DNA of 64,000 nt from Roseococcus sp. (lineage in GTDB: Bacteria; Pseudomonadota; Alphaproteobacteria; Acetobacterales; Acetobacteraceae): NCBI GenBank assembly GCA_026414745.1, contig JAOAIK010000049.1:1-64000 (forward strand), written 5' to 3'. Made by a program: the position numbers and the translations under genes. Positions 45,904-54,986 of this stretch are shown piece after piece (the stretch's first letter is position 1; each line of letters begins with the position of its first letter). Below the pieces are notes generated by a model. That model did not search any database. It was given only the letters and a program-made list of their open reading frames with translations, and had not been told where the DNA came from.

Positions 45904-45947
45904 AGCGGATCGCACATGGCTGGGATCAGCCATGCGTGAATCCGCTC
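45903..45947. repeat. 45-bp imperfect palindrome (REP-like / terminator)
   Basis: GAGCGGAT (45903-45910) pairs with ATCCGCTC (45940-45947); inside, CATGGCT pairs with AGCCATG around GGGATC. It sits between the convergent small gene and tldD. The sequence resembles 'gagcggat...atccgctc' interspersed palindromes I have seen in alphaproteobacterial genomes (from memory). It may work as a bidirectional terminator as well. Confidence 0.6.
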
Positions 45948-45979
45948 GGGACGACGTGGCGCGGCGTGCCAGGCGCGCG

Positions 45980-47416
45980 CTACAGGCTCGTCCCGCCCAC
46001 TGTCAGGCCGGTCATCTTGAGGGTGGGCTGGCCCACCCCCACCGGCACGCCCTGGCCGTTCTTGCCGCAGGTGCCGATGCCCGGATCCATGGCGCTGTCG
46101 TTGCCGATCATGGTGATCTTCGTCAGCGCATCGGGGCCGTTGCCGATCAGCGTCGCGCCCTTGACCGGGGCGCCGAGCTTGCCGTCCTCGATGCGGTAGG
46201 CCTCGCTCATCGAGAAGACGAACTTGCCGCTGGTGATGTCCACCTGCCCGCCGCCGAAGTTCACGGCGTAGATGCCCCGCTTCACCGAGGCGATGATCTC
46301 GGCCGGGTCATGCGCGCCCGAGAGCATGATGGTGTTGGTCATGCGCGGCATGGGCGCGTGCGCGTAGGACTGGCGGCGGCCATTGCCCGTGGGGGCCACC
46401 CCCATCAGCCGCGCGTTCTGCCGGTCCTGGATGAAGCCGCGCAGGATGCCGTCCTCGATCAGGAGGGTGCGGGAGGAGGGTGTGCCCTCGTCGTCCACGG
46501 TCAGCGAACCGCGGCGGTCGGGCAGCGTGCCGTCGTCCACCACCGTCACCCCCGGGGCGGCGATGCGCGTGCCCACCAGCCCCGCGAAGGCGCTGGTCTT
46601 CTTGCGGTTGAAGTCGCCCTCCAGGCCATGGCCGATGGCCTCGTGCAGCAGGATGCCGGGCCAGCCGGGGCCGAGCACCACCTCCGTCTCGCCCGCCGGG
46701 GCGGGCTCGCTCTCGAGGTTCACCAGCGCCTGGCGCAGCGCCTCGGCCACGCCGCGCTGCCAGCCGCCATTCCCCAGCACCCGCGCATAGGCGAAGCGCC
46801 CGCCCGTGCCGAAGCTGCCCGTCTCGCGCCGGCCTCTCTGCTCCACCACCACGCTCACGTTGAAGCGCACCAGCGGGCGGAGGTCGGCCACGCGCGTCCC
46901 GTCGGGGCGGAGGATCTGCACCGCCTGCCACTCGCCGGAGAGCGAGGCGATCACCTGCACCACGCGCGGATCGAGCGCGCGGGCATGCGCGTCGAGCTCG
47001 AGCAGCAGCGCGGTCTTGGCCGCGAAGTCCATCGCGAGCAGGGGGTTCGCGGGCTCATAGAGGCGCGCGTTGGTGGCGCGCGGCGCGACGTCGAGCACGC
47101 CCGAACGCCCCTGGCGCACCGCCTTCACCGTCTCGGCCGCCCGCGCCAGCGCCGCCTCGCTGATCTCGCCCGCATGGGCGTAGCCCGCCGCCTCGCCCTG
47201 CACGGCGCGCAGGCCGAAGCCGCGCTGCACGTCGTAGCTCGCGGCGCGGATGCGCCCGTCTTCCAGGCTGATCGCCTCGCTCTCGCGGTATTCGAGGAAG
47301 AGCTCCCCGTCCTCGCAGCCGGCCGTGGCCTCGCGCAGGCGGCGCAGCGCGGCCTCGGGATCGAGCTCGGCATGGAACAGGCGGTCGGTGGCGGAAAGCG
47401 GCGTATCCAGGGGCAT
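45980..47416 (-). CDS. tldD: Metalloprotease TldD
   Basis: TldD, with TldE/PmbA, is a zinc protease that cleaves small peptides (microcin B17 maturation, CcdA degradation). The 478-residue protein has the metal site in LLHEAIGHGLEGDFNRKKTS (HExxxH), VVDDGTLPDRRGSLTVDDEG, the MTNTIMLSG loop and C-terminal ITMIGNDSAMDPGIGTCGKN. The partner tldE is not in the window. It ends near the palindrome; the PAS kinase gene follows in the same direction upstream, 11 bases away, so tldD may be transcribed with ctaA and the kinase. Confidence 0.95.
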   Translation of the reverse strand: MPLDTPLSATDRLFHAELDPEAALRRLREATAGCEDGELFLEYRESEAISLEDGRIRAASYDVQRGFGLRAVQGEAAGYAHAGEISEAALARAAETVKAVRQGRSGVLDVAPRATNARLYEPANPLLAMDFAAKTALLLELDAHARALDPRVVQVIASLSGEWQAVQILRPDGTRVADLRPLVRFNVSVVVEQRGRRETGSFGTGGRFAYARVLGNGGWQRGVAEALRQALVNLESEPAPAGETEVVLGPGWPGILLHEAIGHGLEGDFNRKKTSAFAGLVGTRIAAPGVTVVDDGTLPDRRGSLTVDDEGTPSSRTLLIEDGILRGFIQDRQNARLMGVAPTGNGRRQSYAHAPMPRMTNTIMLSGAHDPAEIIASVKRGIYAVNFGGGQVDITSGKFVFSMSEAYRIEDGKLGAPVKGATLIGNGPDALTKITMIGNDSAMDPGIGTCGKNGQGVPVGVGQPTLKMTGLTVGGTSL

Positions 47417-47427
47417 CTCGGGCGGCC

Positions 47428-50400
47428 TCAGGCGTCGGGGAGGAGGGAGGCGGGGGGAAAGCGCAGCCGCGCGCGCGTGCCGCGCTGCGGCTCGCTCTCC
47501 AGGGTCAGGCTCGCGCCCTGGGCCTCGGCCAGAACGCGGCAGAGATAGAGGCCGAGCCCCGCACCGGGGTAGCGACGGGCGAGCTGGTTGTCGAGCTGGG
47601 TGAAGGGTTCGAAGACGCGCGACAGATCGGCGGCGGCGATGCCGATGCCGGTGTCGGCCACCTCGATGGTCACGCCCTCCTCGCCGTGCGCGGCCGAGAG
47701 GCTGACGCGGCCGCCCGCCGGGGTGAACTTCAGCGCGTTGTTGACGAGGTTGATCATCACCTGGCGCAGGCGGCGTTCGTCGGCGCGCACCCGCGGCAGG
47801 GATTCGGGCAGCCGCAGCGCGAAAGAGAGGCCCGCCTTCTCGGCCTGCGGCCGCAGCATGCGCTCCACCACCGCGAGCAGCGGGCCGATCGCCACGGGCT
47901 CAAGGCTCACCGGGAGCTGTCCGGTCTCGGCGCGGGTGACGTCGAGGATGTCGTCGATCAGCGAGAGGAGATGGCGGCCCGCCTCCTCGATGGCGCGGGC
48001 GAACTCCTCGGTCTGCTCGGCCGGCGCCCCGGCGCGCAGCACCTCGGAGAAGCCGATGACGGCGTTCAGCGGCGTGCGCAGCTCGTGGCTCATGGTCGCG
48101 AGGAAGCGGGACTTGGCGAGGTTGGCGGCCTCCGCGGCCGCCCGTGCGGCCTCGAGCTCGTCGCGGATGCGGCGGTCCTCGGTGACATCGGTGTAGGTGA
48201 CGACGAAGCCGCCATCGGGCGTGGGGTCCGAGACCACCTCGTGGATGCGCCCGTCGGGGCGGCGCCGGGTGGTGCGGATGGGCACGTCGCGCGCGCGCCC
48301 GACGACCGCGGCGGCCACCCTGGCGCCCTCCTCGCCGGGGCCGTATTCGCCGCGCGCGCGCAGCGCCTCGACCATCTCGGTCAGGGTCACGCCGGGGCGG
48401 AGCGTCTCCGCCGACAGCCCGAGCATCTCGACCAGCTTGTCGTTGCGCGCCACCAGCCGCGCCGCGCGGTCGAACAGCGCGATGCCGTGGCGGATGTTGC
48501 CGAGCATCACGCCCAGGATGGCCGCGCGCTCGGCCGCCTCCTGCTGGGCGCGGGCCAGGGGGGTGACGTCGGTCAGCGAGAGGACGAAGCCGCCATCGGG
48601 CGTCGGGTCGGAGGCGGTGTTGAACACCCGCCCGTCCGGCAGGACGCGCCGGCCGCGATGCGGCCGGCTGCGGTCGAGCCCCTTGAGCAGCGCGAGCCGC
48701 TCGCGCCCCTGCTCGCCCACGCCGAGATTGCCGCGCGCGAACTGGATGTCGAGGATCTCCCACAGGTGCCGGCCGACCAGTTCGGGCAGCTCCGGCAGGC
48801 CCATCATCTCGGCGGCGAGGCGGTTGTGGGCGGCGAGCCGGTGCTCGCCATCGTAGAGAAGGATGCCCGCGCTGTTGTTGTCGAGCATGGTGCGCAGCAG
48901 CCCGGCGCGGCGCTCGGCCTCCGCCTCGGCCCGCACCAGGGCGGTGATGTCGGCGATGGAGATGACGAAGCCGCCATCGGGCGTCGGGTCGGAGGCGACG
49001 TCGAGCCGCCGGCCGTCGGGCGTGCTGCGCTGCATCCGATGCGGCCGGCTGCGGTCCACCGCGAGGTAGGCACGCTCCGTCGCCGCGCCGCCCTCCTCGT
49101 CGGCATACATGCCGCGCGCGCGCTGCGCGGCGAGGATCTCCGCGTGCGGCGTGCCGGGGCGCGAGAGGAGGTCGGGCACGCCCATCATCTCGCCCGCCAG
49201 CGCGTTCGCCGCCACCAGGCGGTGCTCCCTGTCGTAAAGCACGATGCCGTGGCGGTTGTTGTCGATCATCGCCTGCAGCACCAGGGCGCGGCGCTCCGCC
49301 TCCTCCTGCGCGCGCGCCAGCTCCGTCACATCGGCCACCGAGACGGAGAAGCCGCCATCGGGCGTGGGGGTGGACTGCACGTCGAAGACGCGCCCGTCCG
49401 GATGGCGGCGCTGGTAGCGCTGCGGCACGGAGCGGTCGAGGGCGAGATAGGTCTCGAGGAAGCGCGCCTGGGCCGCGGGGTCGTCCGGGTGCTCATGCGC
49501 CGCCTGGCGGATGAGGATCTCGCGCAGCGTCAGCCCGACCATGGCCTCGGGGCTCTCGAAGCCGGCGAGCTGCGCGCCGAAGCGGTTGGTGGCGATCACG
49601 CGCTGGTCGCGGTCGTAGAGGCTGACGGTGTGGCGCGAGGCGTTGAGCGCCGCGGCCAGCACCTCGGCGCGTCGCTGCGCCTCTTCGCGCGCCTCCACGA
49701 GTTCGGTGATGTCGGTGATGCCCACCACATAGCCGCCCCCGGGCACCGGATCGGAGGCGACCTCGATCACGCGCCCGTCGGCGCGCCGGCGCTCGTAGCG
49801 CGCGGGGCGGGCGCGGTCGATGCGGTTGTAGGCGAGGTCGGCGGGCAGGTTGAAGCCCTCCGGCCCGGTCGCGCCCTCCACGCGCCGGGTGGCGGCGACC
49901 AACTCGGCATGGGTGAGGCCCACGAGGTCATCCGCCTTCTCGAAGCCCGCGATGCGCGCGGCGAGGTCGTTCGCGGCGAGAACGCGGCCCGAGGCGTCGA
50001 ACAGGGTCAGCGCCTGGCGGGCGGCGCTGACGATGTCGGAAAGCATCTTCGCCCGCCGTTCGATCTCGGCCTCGGCGCGCACGCGCTCGGTGATGTCGGT
50101 CAGGGTGAGCACGAAACCGCCGCCGGGAACCGGGTTCGCCACGCCCTCGATCTCGGTTCCGTCGGGCCGCCTGCGGCGATAGACCTGCGGCCGGGTCCAG
50201 TCGAGCGCGAGCAGCCTGCCGAGCAGCGCCTCCCTCGCCTCGCCTTCGCCGAACTCCCCGCGCTCGGCCTGGAGGCGCGTGATGTCCTCACGCCACAGGC
50301 CGGGGCGCAGCACATCGGCGAGGCCCATCATCTCTCCGGCGAGGCGGTTCGCCGCCAGCACGCGATGCTCGGCATCGAACAGGACGATGCCGTGGCGCAT

Positions 50401-52314
50401 GTTCTCGAGCATCGCCTGCATCATCGCGTTTCGGCGCGCGAGTTCGGCCTGCGCGGCGGCCAGCGCGGTGATGTCGGTGAAGGTGCGCACGCAGCCGCCG
50501 CCCGGGATCAGGTCGGTGCGGACCTCGACCATCGTCCCGTCCGGCCGGCGGCGGACATAGGTGCCATCGCCCTTCCAGGGCTCGCGCACACGGTGGCGCA
50601 GATAGGCCTCGCGCGCCTCGGGGCTGGTGCCGTGCTCGCCGAGCACGGCCTGGAGGTCGCGCAGCGTGTCGAAATGCACGCCGGGCTTCACCGCCTCCGG
50701 CGGCAGGCCGGCGAGGCGGGCGCCAAGCTCGTTGGCGACGCGCACATAGCCCGCCTCGTCGTAGAGGACGACGCCGTGGCGGATGCTGTCGAGCACCGTC
50801 TGCAGCGTGGCGGCGCGCGCCGTCGCCTCCTCCTCGGCGCGGACGAGCGCGGTGACGTCGCTGTAGCTGCGCACATAGCCGCCGCCGGGCAGCGGGTCGG
50901 TGATGACCTCCACCACCAGCCCGTCGGGACCGGGCCGGCGGTAGCGATCCGGCCCCTTCAACGGCGTCGTCAGACGCTCCGCGAGGAACCGTTCGGTCGC
51001 CGCCTCGTCACCGTAGAGGCCGGCCTCAACCTGCAGCGCCCGCAGCTCCGTGATGTGCGCGCCCGGAACGAAGCGCTCGGGCGGAATGCAGCAGTAGTAG
51101 GCCGCGAGCCGGTTGGCGAGGATCACCCGCCCCTCGGCGTCGAACATGGCGATGCCGTGGCGGGTGCTCTCGAGCGTGGTGGCGAGCAGCTCCGCCCGCG
51201 CGCGCGCCTCGGCCTGCGCGGCGGAGAGCTCGGAGATGTCGGTCACCACCACCGCGTGGCCGCCGTCGGGCAGCGGCACGCTGTTGAAGGCGAGGAGGGC
51301 GCCGTTGGGCCGCCGCCATTCGAAGCGGAAGGGGCGTTCCACCCGCTCGAGGCGGCGCGCCACCTCCGCCTCGGGGTCCACAGGGCCGAACTCGCCGGCC
51401 AGGGCGCGGCGCATCAGGATGTCGCGCAGATGCTCGCCCGGGCGCGACATGGTATCCCCGAGAAGCCGGTTGTACGCCGCGTTGACGAAGCGCAGCACGC
51501 GATCGGGCCCGTACACGGCGACGCCCACGGGCAGCGCCTGCAGCATCGCCTCCTGCATGGCGGCGCGCTGGCGCGCCTCCTGCTCGGCGCGGCGCTCGGC
51601 GGTGATGTCCAGCACCTCCGCCAGCCAGCCGCCATCGGGCAGGCCCTGGTTGCGGATGCGCAGGAAGCGCCCGTTGGCCCTCTGCCGCTCATGCGTGGAG
51701 TCGCGCGGCGGGCGGCCCTCGCGCAGGTTGGCGAGCGCGCGCGGCACGTCCTCGGGGCGGTAGTCGCCGGCCGCGATCTGCGCCTCGAGCAGGGACTGGA
51801 AGGGCTGGCCAGGGCGCGGCAGCGAGGGCGGCAGCCCGACAAGGCCCGGAAAGGTGGCGTTGGCGAGGCGCAGCCGGCCTTCCGCCCCGTAGACGGCGAC
51901 ACCGCTGCCCAGCCGGTCGAGCACGGAGCGGAGGTCGCGCACCTCCCGCTCCGCCGCCTCGAGCGCCTCGGCGAGATCGCCGAGCTCGCGCAGCAAGGCG
52001 AGCCGGCCGCCCCCGGGCAGGGGCGCTTCCGCCCAGGCGAAGCGGCGGCCGGTGGCGCTGGCGAAGCGCAGGCCCGGCGCCAGCTCCGGCGGGGGCGTGT
52101 CGCGGTCGGCCCCGAACAGCCCCGCCGCGGCGAGGCGGCGCAGCACCTCCCCCCGCGCGAGGCCCGGTGGCAGATCGGGCGGTGCGGTGCCCGCCGCCTC
52201 GTGCAGCGCGGGGTTGACGTGGAAGAGCCGCTCCTCGGCGTCGAAGGCGAGCAGCGGCAGCGGCAGCGCGGCCAGGACGCCCCGGTGGAAATCCCAGGCC
52301 GCGTCGAGGTTCAT
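47428..52314 (-). CDS. Soluble histidine kinase with about eleven tandem PAS domains
   Basis: A 1,628-residue sensor kinase. About eleven PAS units start with variants of 'LLxxRHGIxLFDxxxRVxAxN' and end in 'RRPDGRxxxVxSDPxPDGGF' and a TD(I/V)TxL helix, recurring every ~127 residues (examples near 385, 510, 640, 765, 895, 1020, 1147 and 1277). The HisKA box has FLATMSHELRTPLNAVIGFS with phospho-acceptor His at about 1410; the ATPase has N box LRQVMINLVNNALKF and G1 DTGIGIA near 1555. No membrane helix and no receiver domain are visible. The ATG at 52314 overlaps the ctaA stop (ATGA), so it is coupled to heme A synthesis; a haem, flavin or oxygen signal is plausible but unproven. Confidence 0.9.
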   Translation of the reverse strand: MNLDAAWDFHRGVLAALPLPLLAFDAEERLFHVNPALHEAAGTAPPDLPPGLARGEVLRRLAAAGLFGADRDTPPPELAPGLRFASATGRRFAWAEAPLPGGGRLALLRELGDLAEALEAAEREVRDLRSVLDRLGSGVAVYGAEGRLRLANATFPGLVGLPPSLPRPGQPFQSLLEAQIAAGDYRPEDVPRALANLREGRPPRDSTHERQRANGRFLRIRNQGLPDGGWLAEVLDITAERRAEQEARQRAAMQEAMLQALPVGVAVYGPDRVLRFVNAAYNRLLGDTMSRPGEHLRDILMRRALAGEFGPVDPEAEVARRLERVERPFRFEWRRPNGALLAFNSVPLPDGGHAVVVTDISELSAAQAEARARAELLATTLESTRHGIAMFDAEGRVILANRLAAYYCCIPPERFVPGAHITELRALQVEAGLYGDEAATERFLAERLTTPLKGPDRYRRPGPDGLVVEVITDPLPGGGYVRSYSDVTALVRAEEEATARAATLQTVLDSIRHGVVLYDEAGYVRVANELGARLAGLPPEAVKPGVHFDTLRDLQAVLGEHGTSPEAREAYLRHRVREPWKGDGTYVRRRPDGTMVEVRTDLIPGGGCVRTFTDITALAAAQAELARRNAMMQAMLENMRHGIVLFDAEHRVLAANRLAGEMMGLADVLRPGLWREDITRLQAERGEFGEGEAREALLGRLLALDWTRPQVYRRRRPDGTEIEGVANPVPGGGFVLTLTDITERVRAEAEIERRAKMLSDIVSAARQALTLFDASGRVLAANDLAARIAGFEKADDLVGLTHAELVAATRRVEGATGPEGFNLPADLAYNRIDRARPARYERRRADGRVIEVASDPVPGGGYVVGITDITELVEAREEAQRRAEVLAAALNASRHTVSLYDRDQRVIATNRFGAQLAGFESPEAMVGLTLREILIRQAAHEHPDDPAAQARFLETYLALDRSVPQRYQRRHPDGRVFDVQSTPTPDGGFSVSVADVTELARAQEEAERRALVLQAMIDNNRHGIVLYDREHRLVAANALAGEMMGVPDLLSRPGTPHAEILAAQRARGMYADEEGGAATERAYLAVDRSRPHRMQRSTPDGRRLDVASDPTPDGGFVISIADITALVRAEAEAERRAGLLRTMLDNNSAGILLYDGEHRLAAHNRLAAEMMGLPELPELVGRHLWEILDIQFARGNLGVGEQGRERLALLKGLDRSRPHRGRRVLPDGRVFNTASDPTPDGGFVLSLTDVTPLARAQQEAAERAAILGVMLGNIRHGIALFDRAARLVARNDKLVEMLGLSAETLRPGVTLTEMVEALRARGEYGPGEEGARVAAAVVGRARDVPIRTTRRRPDGRIHEVVSDPTPDGGFVVTYTDVTEDRRIRDELEAARAAAEAANLAKSRFLATMSHELRTPLNAVIGFSEVLRAGAPAEQTEEFARAIEEAGRHLLSLIDDILDVTRAETGQLPVSLEPVAIGPLLAVVERMLRPQAEKAGLSFALRLPESLPRVRADERRLRQVMINLVNNALKFTPAGGRVSLSAAHGEEGVTIEVADTGIGIAAADLSRVFEPFTQLDNQLARRYPGAGLGLYLCRVLAEAQGASLTLESEPQRGTRARLRFPPASLLPDA

Positions 52315-53414
52315 CGCGGCGGCGCCCGCAGCGCGTGCCAGGCGAACAGCCCGGCGGCCAGCACCCCGACCGCCACAGCCTGGTGGAGGGTGCCGAGCCC
52401 CACCGGCACCACGTGCACGAGCGTCAGCACGCCCAGGGCGTATTGCGCCGCCACCGTCCCGGCCAGCAGCCACACTGCGCGCCGCAACCGCCCGGGCGGC
52501 AAGTGGCGCCAGGCCGCGAGCGCCGCCGCCAGCGCGGCAAGGCCCGTCAGCGTCGCCAGCAGCCGATGGTTGAACTGCACCGCCGCGATGTTGGCGGTGA
52601 GATTCTTCCACAGCGGCGCGAGGTCGAGATAGCCGGCGGGGATCAGCCGCCCGTCCATCAGCGGGAAGGTGTTGTAGGTGAAGCCGGCGCGGATGCCGGC
52701 CACGAAGCCGCCCGCCAGCATGGTCGCCGCCGCCAGCCAGAACACCGCCTGCACCTGCCGCCGCACCCTGCCGCGCGCCGCCTCGGCCTCGGGCGGCAGG
52801 CGCTCCGGCACGGGGCGCAGCAGGCCGAGCGCCGTCCAGAGGATCAGGCCGAAAAGCAGGAAGGCCATGGAGAGATGCAGCACCAGCCGGTAGGGCGAGA
52901 CGGCGGTGCGCTCCGCTTCGAAGCCGGAGGCGACCATGAACCAGCCGATCACCCCTTGCAGCCCGCCCAGCGCGAAGAGCAGCCACAGCCGCGGCATCAG
53001 CCCGCGCGGGATGGCGCCACGCCACCACAGCCACAGGAAGGGCAGCAGATAGGCCAGCCCGATCAGCCTGCCCCAGAGGCGGTGGAGCCACTCGAGCCAG
53101 AAGATGCGCTTGAACCCCTCCATCCCGAATCCGGCGTTGACGAGCTGGTATTGCGGGATGGTGCGGTAGAGATCGTAAAGCCTCTGCCACTCCGCCTCGG
53201 AGAGCGGCGGCAGGGTGCCGCTGATCGGCGCCCATTCCATGATGGACAGGCCCGAGCCCGTCAGCCGCGTGGCGCCACCGAGGGCGACCATGACCCAGAT
53301 CAGCCCGGCCACCGACAGAAGCCAGACGGCGACGGCGCGGGGATTGCCGCGGTCGCCGCGCTCGGCCGGAGAGAGGGCGGGGAAGGTCCGTGCATCGAAG
53401 GGCATGCGCTGCAC
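52311..53414 (-). CDS. ctaA: Heme A synthase, COX15/CtaA type
   Basis: Converts heme O to heme A for aa3-type cytochrome oxidase. The 367-residue polytopic protein (about eight helices) shows VALGGATRLTGSGLSIMEWA, the His-bearing EWLHRLWGRLIGLAYLLPF, VLHLSMAFLLFG, VAGIRAGFTYNTFPLMDGRL, NHRLLATLTG and TLHQAVA: the four conserved His ligands are seen. The length fits the alphaproteobacterial/mitochondrial COX15 class. ATG 53405 (MPFDARTF) is an equally good start. It overlaps the PAS-kinase start by ATGA. No other oxidase gene is in the window. Confidence 0.94.
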   Translation of the reverse strand: MQRMPFDARTFPALSPAERGDRGNPRAVAVWLLSVAGLIWVMVALGGATRLTGSGLSIMEWAPISGTLPPLSEAEWQRLYDLYRTIPQYQLVNAGFGMEGFKRIFWLEWLHRLWGRLIGLAYLLPFLWLWWRGAIPRGLMPRLWLLFALGGLQGVIGWFMVASGFEAERTAVSPYRLVLHLSMAFLLFGLILWTALGLLRPVPERLPPEAEAARGRVRRQVQAVFWLAAATMLAGGFVAGIRAGFTYNTFPLMDGRLIPAGYLDLAPLWKNLTANIAAVQFNHRLLATLTGLAALAAALAAWRHLPPGRLRRAVWLLAGTVAAQYALGVLTLVHVVPVGLGTLHQAVAVGVLAAGLFAWHALRAPPR

Positions 53415-53513
53415 ATATTACGCCAGGGCGGCCCGGTTAACCCATTCCGATTCGCGCCCCGCGCGAATCCCCGGCCCTTGTGCCCCCCCGCCCGCGCTGG
53501 TAACGCCGCGGCG

Positions 53514-54230
53514 ATGCTTGATGCGCCTCGCCTGTCCGTCGTGATCCCGGTGCGCAACGAGGCGGAGAACATCGGCCCTCTCATCGCCGAGATCGAGGCC
53601 GCCCTCCCCGCCCTGCCGCACGAGATCATCTGCGTGGACGACGGCTCGACCGACGCCACCGCCGCCGTGCTGGCCGAGGCCGCCCGCAGCGCCCCGCTGC
53701 GGGTGCTCCGCCACCGCCTGAGCTGCGGCCAGTCCGCCGCGGTGATCAGCGGGGTGAAGGCGGCCCGCGGCGCCTGGATCGCCACCCTCGACGGCGACGG
53801 TCAGAACGACCCGGCCGACATTCCGGCCCTGCTCGCGACGGCCGAGCGCGAGGGGCCATGGGTGCTGATCGCAGGCCACCGGGTGGTGCGGCGCGACAGC
53901 ACCGTCAAGCGCGTCACCTCGCGGCTGGCAAATCGCGTGCGCGGGCGGCTGCTGGGCGATGCGACGCCCGATTCGAGCTGCGGGCTCAAGGTCTTCCCGC
54001 GCGCCCTCTTCCTCGAGATGCCGCATTTCGACCACATGCACCGCTTCCTGCCCGCCCTCGCCCTGCGGGCCGGAGCGCGGGTGGTGAGCGTGCCGGTGAA
54101 CCACCGCCCGCGGCGGCATGGCCGGTCCAACTACGGCACGCTCGACCGGCTGGCGGTGAGCGTCCTCGACCTGCTGGGCGTCGCCTGGCTGCTGCGCCGG
54201 GGCAAGCGGCCCGAACTGATCGAGTCGTGA
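53514..54230 (+). CDS. GT2 family glycosyltransferase (dolichol-phosphate mannosyltransferase-like)
   Basis: A 238-residue GT-A enzyme. Nucleotide-sugar motifs: LSVVIPVRNEAENIGPLIAE, CVDDGSTDAT, LDGDGQNDPADIPAL (DxD region), and GHRVVRRDSTVKRVTSRLAN then SSCGLKVFPRALFLEMPHFD, typical of DPM1/GtrB-like enzymes that transfer sugar to polyprenyl phosphate. No membrane helices follow the catalytic domain. Upstream in-frame codons overlap ctaA antisense, so I use the ATG at 53514. The stop overlaps the next gene (GTGA). Confidence 0.9.
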   Translation: MLDAPRLSVVIPVRNEAENIGPLIAEIEAALPALPHEIICVDDGSTDATAAVLAEAARSAPLRVLRHRLSCGQSAAVISGVKAARGAWIATLDGDGQNDPADIPALLATAEREGPWVLIAGHRVVRRDSTVKRVTSRLANRVRGRLLGDATPDSSCGLKVFPRALFLEMPHFDHMHRFLPALALRAGARVVSVPVNHRPRRHGRSNYGTLDRLAVSVLDLLGVAWLLRRGKRPELIES

Positions 54231-54904
54231 CGCGCGCGGCGCTGGGCAGGCTGCTGCTGCTCGCGGCGGGGCTGGTGCTCGGCGGGCTGCTGCTGCGCGA
54301 GATGGGCGCCGCCCCGGGCACGGAGTGGGTGGACCGCTACGTCCGCGACCAGGGGCTGCTGGGCGAGACGATCTTCGTGCTCGCCGGCGCGGCGGCCACC
54401 GCGGCTGGGGTGCCGCGCCAGGCGGTGGCCTTCCTCGCCGGCTATGCCTTCGGCGCGGTGCTGGGCCTCGCGCTCGCGCTGCTCGCGACGCTGCTCGGCT
54501 GCGCGGGAGTGTTCTTCTGGGCCCGCGCGGTGGGGCAGGGCTGGGTGGAGCGGCGCATGACCGGGCGCTTCGGCCCCAGGCTGCGCCCCATGGTGGCGCT
54601 GCTGCGCGGCAACGCCTTCGGCGCCACGCTCGCGCTCCGCCTTCTCCCGGTGGGCAGCAACCTCGCGCTCAACCTGCTCGCGGGCATGGCCGGACTGGCG
54701 GCGCTGCCCTTCCTCGCCGCCTCGGCGATCGGCTACCTGCCGCAGACGCTGGTCTTCGCCCTTCTGGGCAAGGGGGTGCGCGTGGACGGCGCCTGGCAGA
54801 TGGCGCTCTCCGCCGCGCTGCTGGCCGCGAGCCTCGGGCTCGGCCTGTGGCTGATGCGCCGCCACCGGGCAGGCCGCGCCATGGCGGGCGAGGCGGCGCC
54901 CTGA
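54227..54904 (+). CDS. TVP38/TMEM64 (DedA-like) membrane protein
   Basis: A 225-residue protein with about six hydrophobic segments starting LGRLLLLAAGLVLGGLLLRE, the re-entrant-loop-like VPRQAVAFLAGYAFGAVLGL, LALRLLPVGSNLALNLLAGM and FLAASAIGYLPQTLVFALLG. These SNARE-associated/VTT-domain proteins are lipid-transport relatives of DedA. It starts at GTG 54227, coupled to the glycosyltransferase, so the pair may act on lipid-linked sugars; that is inference. The C-terminus is basic (LMRRHRAGRAM). Confidence 0.85.
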   Translation: MTRAALGRLLLLAAGLVLGGLLLREMGAAPGTEWVDRYVRDQGLLGETIFVLAGAAATAAGVPRQAVAFLAGYAFGAVLGLALALLATLLGCAGVFFWARAVGQGWVERRMTGRFGPRLRPMVALLRGNAFGATLALRLLPVGSNLALNLLAGMAGLAALPFLAASAIGYLPQTLVFALLGKGVRVDGAWQMALSAALLAASLGLGLWLMRRHRAGRAMAGEAAP

Positions 54905-54986
54905 GCGGCGGCCCGCGCGCCGGCGCCGCGCCTTGCGGCGCCCCGGCCGACGCCGCATCTTCCGGCCGAACCCCGGACCCCGCCCC

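Noticed and set aside
47686..52632. A 1,648-codon plus-strand open frame opposite the PAS kinase
   Set aside because: Antisense shadow of the repeated PAS domains; repeats such as 'HRRVRHQV' simply mirror the kinase repeats.
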